Assembly: GCA_003564055.1 (NCBI GenBank)
Contig: PWSG01000057.1
Location: 1 to 7,638, forward strand
Direction: 5' to 3'
Length of the DNA: 7,638 bases
Source of the DNA: Syntrophomonadaceae bacterium
GTDB taxonomy: Bacteria; Bacillota; Dethiobacteria; DTU022
The notes beneath the pieces are model-generated. The model did not search any database. It was not told the DNA's origin and saw nothing but the letters and a program-made list of their open reading frames with translations. Shown piece by piece: positions 5,512-7,638 of the stretch. Every line of letters begins with the position of its first letter. Positions within the stretch are counted from its first letter, which is position 1. The translations under genes were made by a program, and so were the position numbers.

Positions 5512-6183
5512 TCAAAATCCGCGTTTCTGTCCCTGCCAGGGTGGTTCTTTCCCAGCCTTGTATTCTTCTACACCCGGTCCTCCAAGTTTTCCAAGACGCC
5601 AGATACCGTAAATGTAGGTAATAACCAAAACAATGATTAGCACTGGCCATCCTAAAAGTGTATTAACCCAGGCCAACGCAGCGGCTTCTCCTGCTTTAAA
5701 CAGGTAAATTTGAATGGCCAACCGCACAGTGAAAAAAGCAGCCCACAAAAAAGTTACTTCCATATAGGCTGGCTTAATATCTTTACGCCAAAACCAACCA
5801 AGCGGCCAGCCTCGTGTCAGGTGGCTGGCCCAGGCAGCGATAGGTTTGCCTGTAAAAAGACTGAGCAGTGCTGCTAAAACCAACAAAGAGCTGCTTATAA
5901 TTGCAGGAATAAAATAACCGGCGGCGCTTCGGGTCAGGTAAGCTAATCCCGAAGCAAGGACAACGCCCAGGAAACCGCCGGAAGCATAGAGCCAGTTTTG
6001 TTTGCGGGCAATACGGGAAACTCCGAGCAAGAGAGCGAAGCCAAGGGCTGTATAAACGGCAACATTCAAACCTGAAAGCGCATTGACGATTACAAATATC
6101 AATGGCGGGAATAGGGCATCTATAGTTTTACCTGAAACCACTGTTTTTAATTCTTCCAGTATTTCTTGTAATTTTGTCTGCAA
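5512..6183 (-). CDS. DUF3159-like polytopic membrane protein
   Basis: The 223-residue protein is very hydrophobic, with about six membrane segments (near 22-38, 40-57, 66-84, 90-111, 142-163 and 171-193) and a polar Gly/Pro/Lys tail of about 30 residues. The opening PPLIFVIVNALSGL, the GYFIPAI segment and the WRKDIKPAY...WAAFF...RLAIQ block resemble the DUF3159 family, best known from Actinobacteria and of no established biochemical role; the family match is from memory. The start is TTG at 6183-6181: GGAGAA (6197-6192) lies 8 bases upstream and no nearer ATG exists in frame. Its stop lies 8 bases from the stop of the convergent CHAP gene, with no hairpin between, so transcripts may run into each other. 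A link to the heliorhodopsin is possible only by proximity. Confidence 0.78.
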   Translation of the reverse strand: MQTKLQEILEELKTVVSGKTIDALFPPLIFVIVNALSGLNVAVYTALGFALLLGVSRIARKQNWLYASGGFLGVVLASGLAYLTRSAAGYFIPAIISSSLLVLAALLSLFTGKPIAAWASHLTRGWPLGWFWRKDIKPAYMEVTFLWAAFFTVRLAIQIYLFKAGEAAALAWVNTLLGWPVLIIVLVITYIYGIWRLGKLGGPGVEEYKAGKEPPWQGQKRGF

Positions 6184-6216
6184 ATGAATTGTTCTCCGTT
6201 TTAAGATTATGAACTT

Positions 6217-6246
6217 ATAATATCAAAATATTAATCCGCAAGTCAA
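6217..6246 (-). promoter_or_regulatory. Promoter for the DUF3159-like gene
   Basis: On the minus strand TTGACT (6246-6241) is followed after 18 bases by TATTAT (6222-6217), with TGA directly before the -10 making an extended -10. Both hexamers match consensus at 5 of 6 positions. Transcription would start near 6210, with a leader of about 27 bases carrying the Shine-Dalgarno site. Confidence 0.65.
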
Positions 6247-6330
6247 AAGTTGTCCTTCCATGTTCTAAAATTTAATGTACCGGTTGGTTTGTACTGTTTC
6301 CTCAGGTTTTACTATTTAACAAGTGCTGAT

Positions 6331-6349
6331 AGGTTTGTCCTGAGAACCT
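6331..6349. promoter_or_regulatory. Short dyad AGGTT / AACCT over the U32 gene promoter
   Basis: Five-base arms are separated by 9 bases and cover the -35 and part of the spacer of the promoter at 6335-6362. A second copy of the left arm (CAGGTT, 6303-6308) can also pair with AACCTG (6345-6350). The position suits an operator, but the arms are short. Confidence 0.2.
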
Positions 6350-6362
6350 GTTATAGTATAAT
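6335..6362 (+). promoter_or_regulatory. Promoter predicted to give a leaderless trhP-like mRNA
   Basis: TTGTCC (6335-6340), a 16-base spacer and a perfect TATAAT (6357-6362) would start transcription around 6368-6370, at the first base of the ATG. An overlapping TATAGT (6352-6357) would start about 5 bases earlier. No Shine-Dalgarno sequence lies upstream of the ATG at 6369. Confidence 0.5.
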
Positions 6363-6368
6363 TAAGCC

Positions 6369-7604
6369 ATGGAACTTTTAGCACCAGCAGGAGATCTGGA
6401 AAAACTTAAAACCGCAGTTCGGTTTGGAGCTAATGCTGTTTACTGCGGCGCCGGTTCTTATTCGTTAAGAGCGCCTGAGACATCTTTTTCTTTGGGCGAT
6501 CTTGAAGAAGGAATTCGTTTTGCTCACGACCACGGCTGTCTTATTTACCTGGCCATGAATATTTTTGCCTTTGATGAAGATTTCGAAGAGATGATGGCTT
6601 ATTTTAAAGAGGCTGTGGAAGTGGGTATTGATGCTGTAATTGTTTCTGATCCGGGAGTAATTCGGCGAATCCGTGAACTTGGGTTTAAGACTAAGATTCA
6701 TCTTAGCACCCAGGCTAATACTACAAACAGTGAAAGCGTAAAATTCTGGCGTGACCATGGGGTTGGCAGGATCGTGGCGGCCCGTGAGCTAAGCCTTTTG
6801 CAGCTTGAGGATATTAAGAAAAAAGTGCCTGAGATTGAGTTAGAGGTTTTCGTCCACGGTGCGATGTGTATAGCGTATTCGGGCCGCTGCCTGCTGTCAA
6901 GTTTTTTAAACAATCGTTCCGCAAATAGGGGTTTCTGCAGCCAGCCATGCCGCTGGGAATACCGTTTAAAGGAAGCCGTTAGCTGCGAAGAGCAGGTTAT
7001 TCATGAAGATGCAAGGGGAACTTATATTTTAAATTCCAGGGATCTCTGCATGATTGAACATATTCCTCGCTTGGCCGGCGCGGGAGTGGATAGTTTAAAG
7101 ATTGAAGGGCGCATGAAAACAGCTTACTACGTAGCTGCGGTTACCAGGATTTACAGGGCCGCCCTTGATAGCTACTTTAAATCTAAAGAAGCTTATCAAT
7201 TTATGCCGGTGTGGCTTGATGAACTTAAAAAAGTGTCTCATCGACCGTACACGACAGGGTTTTACCTTCCCGGTCTTTTAGACGATACCGAGTATACTGC
7301 AGATTCTTCCTATATCAGGGGTTATAATTTTGTAGGTGTTGTTGATGAACATGATCTTGATAATAATATTATAAAAATCAAGGCCCGTAACCGGTTTGCC
7401 TTAGGAGATGTTTTGGAAATTATCGATCCCTGCTACCCGGAAATCATTAAATTTAAGGCAGATCTGATTACTGATCAGAAGACCGGAAACAGCTTAAAGG
7501 AAGCCCATAACAGCTACCTGGTTAGTGTTCCCCTAAAAGAAACAAGCGGCTGTAAAATCAGTAAAGATGCCCTGATTAGGGCGAAGCATGAGGAAGGCGG
7601 GTAA
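6369..7604 (+). CDS. trhP: U32-family protein, TrhP-type tRNA U34 hydroxylation enzyme
   Basis: The 411-residue protein opens with MELLAPAGDLEKL, the conserved first strand of the U32 TIM-barrel, which fixes the start. Four Cys are arranged C167-x6-C174-x15-C190-x3-C194 within the conserved YSGRC and ANRGFCSQPCRW motifs. These are thought to hold an iron-sulfur cluster. KIEGRMK follows at 244-250, and the C-terminal part (about 318-405) has the small beta domain seen in YegQ/YrrO. TrhP proteins make 5-hydroxyuridine at position 34 of tRNA using prephenate; the old label collagenase-like peptidase is misleading. Length and the SANRG motif favour TrhP over the longer RlhA, which modifies 23S rRNA. 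An upstream in-frame TAA at 6363 excludes an earlier start, and no ribosome binding site is visible. The gene is complete, with 34 AT-rich bases after it. Confidence 0.88.
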   Translation: MELLAPAGDLEKLKTAVRFGANAVYCGAGSYSLRAPETSFSLGDLEEGIRFAHDHGCLIYLAMNIFAFDEDFEEMMAYFKEAVEVGIDAVIVSDPGVIRRIRELGFKTKIHLSTQANTTNSESVKFWRDHGVGRIVAARELSLLQLEDIKKKVPEIELEVFVHGAMCIAYSGRCLLSSFLNNRSANRGFCSQPCRWEYRLKEAVSCEEQVIHEDARGTYILNSRDLCMIEHIPRLAGAGVDSLKIEGRMKTAYYVAAVTRIYRAALDSYFKSKEAYQFMPVWLDELKKVSHRPYTTGFYLPGLLDDTEYTADSSYIRGYNFVGVVDEHDLDNNIIKIKARNRFALGDVLEIIDPCYPEIIKFKADLITDQKTGNSLKEAHNSYLVSVPLKETSGCKISKDALIRAKHEEGG

Positions 7605-7638
7605 ATAAATATAGAATTTCTAAGAATATAATTAATTA

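Noticed and set aside
6369..7604. Secreted collagenase or protease, as the U32 name suggests
   Set aside because: There is no signal peptide, and the four conserved Cys and overall layout match the RNA-hydroxylation (TrhP) branch.
1..7638. CRISPR array, tRNA, rRNA, insertion sequence or prophage ends
   Set aside because: No regularly spaced direct repeats, cloverleaf, transposase or long terminal inverted repeats were seen on either strand.

Overview
The window looks like a chromosomal segment of a monoderm anaerobe of Bacillota (Clostridia-like). The evidence is strong AGGAGG-type ribosome binding sites, a TTG start, a secreted CHAP protein ending in a dockerin, a TrhP-type U32 protein, and a heliorhodopsin, a family known mainly from monoderms. 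Base composition is moderate and AT-rich between genes. Genus cannot be read from the sequence alone.

Layout. (1) Positions 1-1032, minus strand: a signal-peptide-bearing, bactofilin-like beta-solenoid membrane protein that runs off the left edge and seems to start at a rare ATT codon. (2) 1093-2559, minus: a long Cys/Met-metabolism PLP enzyme of unknown substrate, with its own promoter and a palindrome in its leader; gene 1 lies 60 bases downstream on the same strand. (3) 2560-2958: a regulatory intergenic region between two divergent genes. (4) 2959-4143, plus: the highlight, a fusion of four N-terminal MORN repeats and a short coiled coil to a complete seven-helix heliorhodopsin that keeps the Schiff-base lysine and the pocket residues. 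(5) 4181-5503, plus, 37 bases later with no visible terminator: a secreted CHAP amidase/endopeptidase with an SH3-like domain, an acidic Pro/Glu linker and a C-terminal dockerin. (6) 5512-6183, minus: a DUF3159-like membrane protein, convergent with the CHAP gene and only 8 bases from it. (7) 6369-7604, plus: a U32-family protein of the TrhP (tRNA U34 hydroxylation) type, apparently on a leaderless transcript.

How they may work together. The heliorhodopsin and CHAP-dockerin genes form a likely two-gene transcription unit. Heliorhodopsins have inverted topology, so the MORN/coiled-coil module should sit in the cytoplasm as the output or scaffold part of a photosensor, while the CHAP protein acts outside on the wall. 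A light-linked cell-wall remodelling unit is my inference. No kinase, response regulator or retinal-forming enzyme is in the window. The flanking PLP enzyme, bactofilin-like protein and TrhP look like ordinary genome neighbours.
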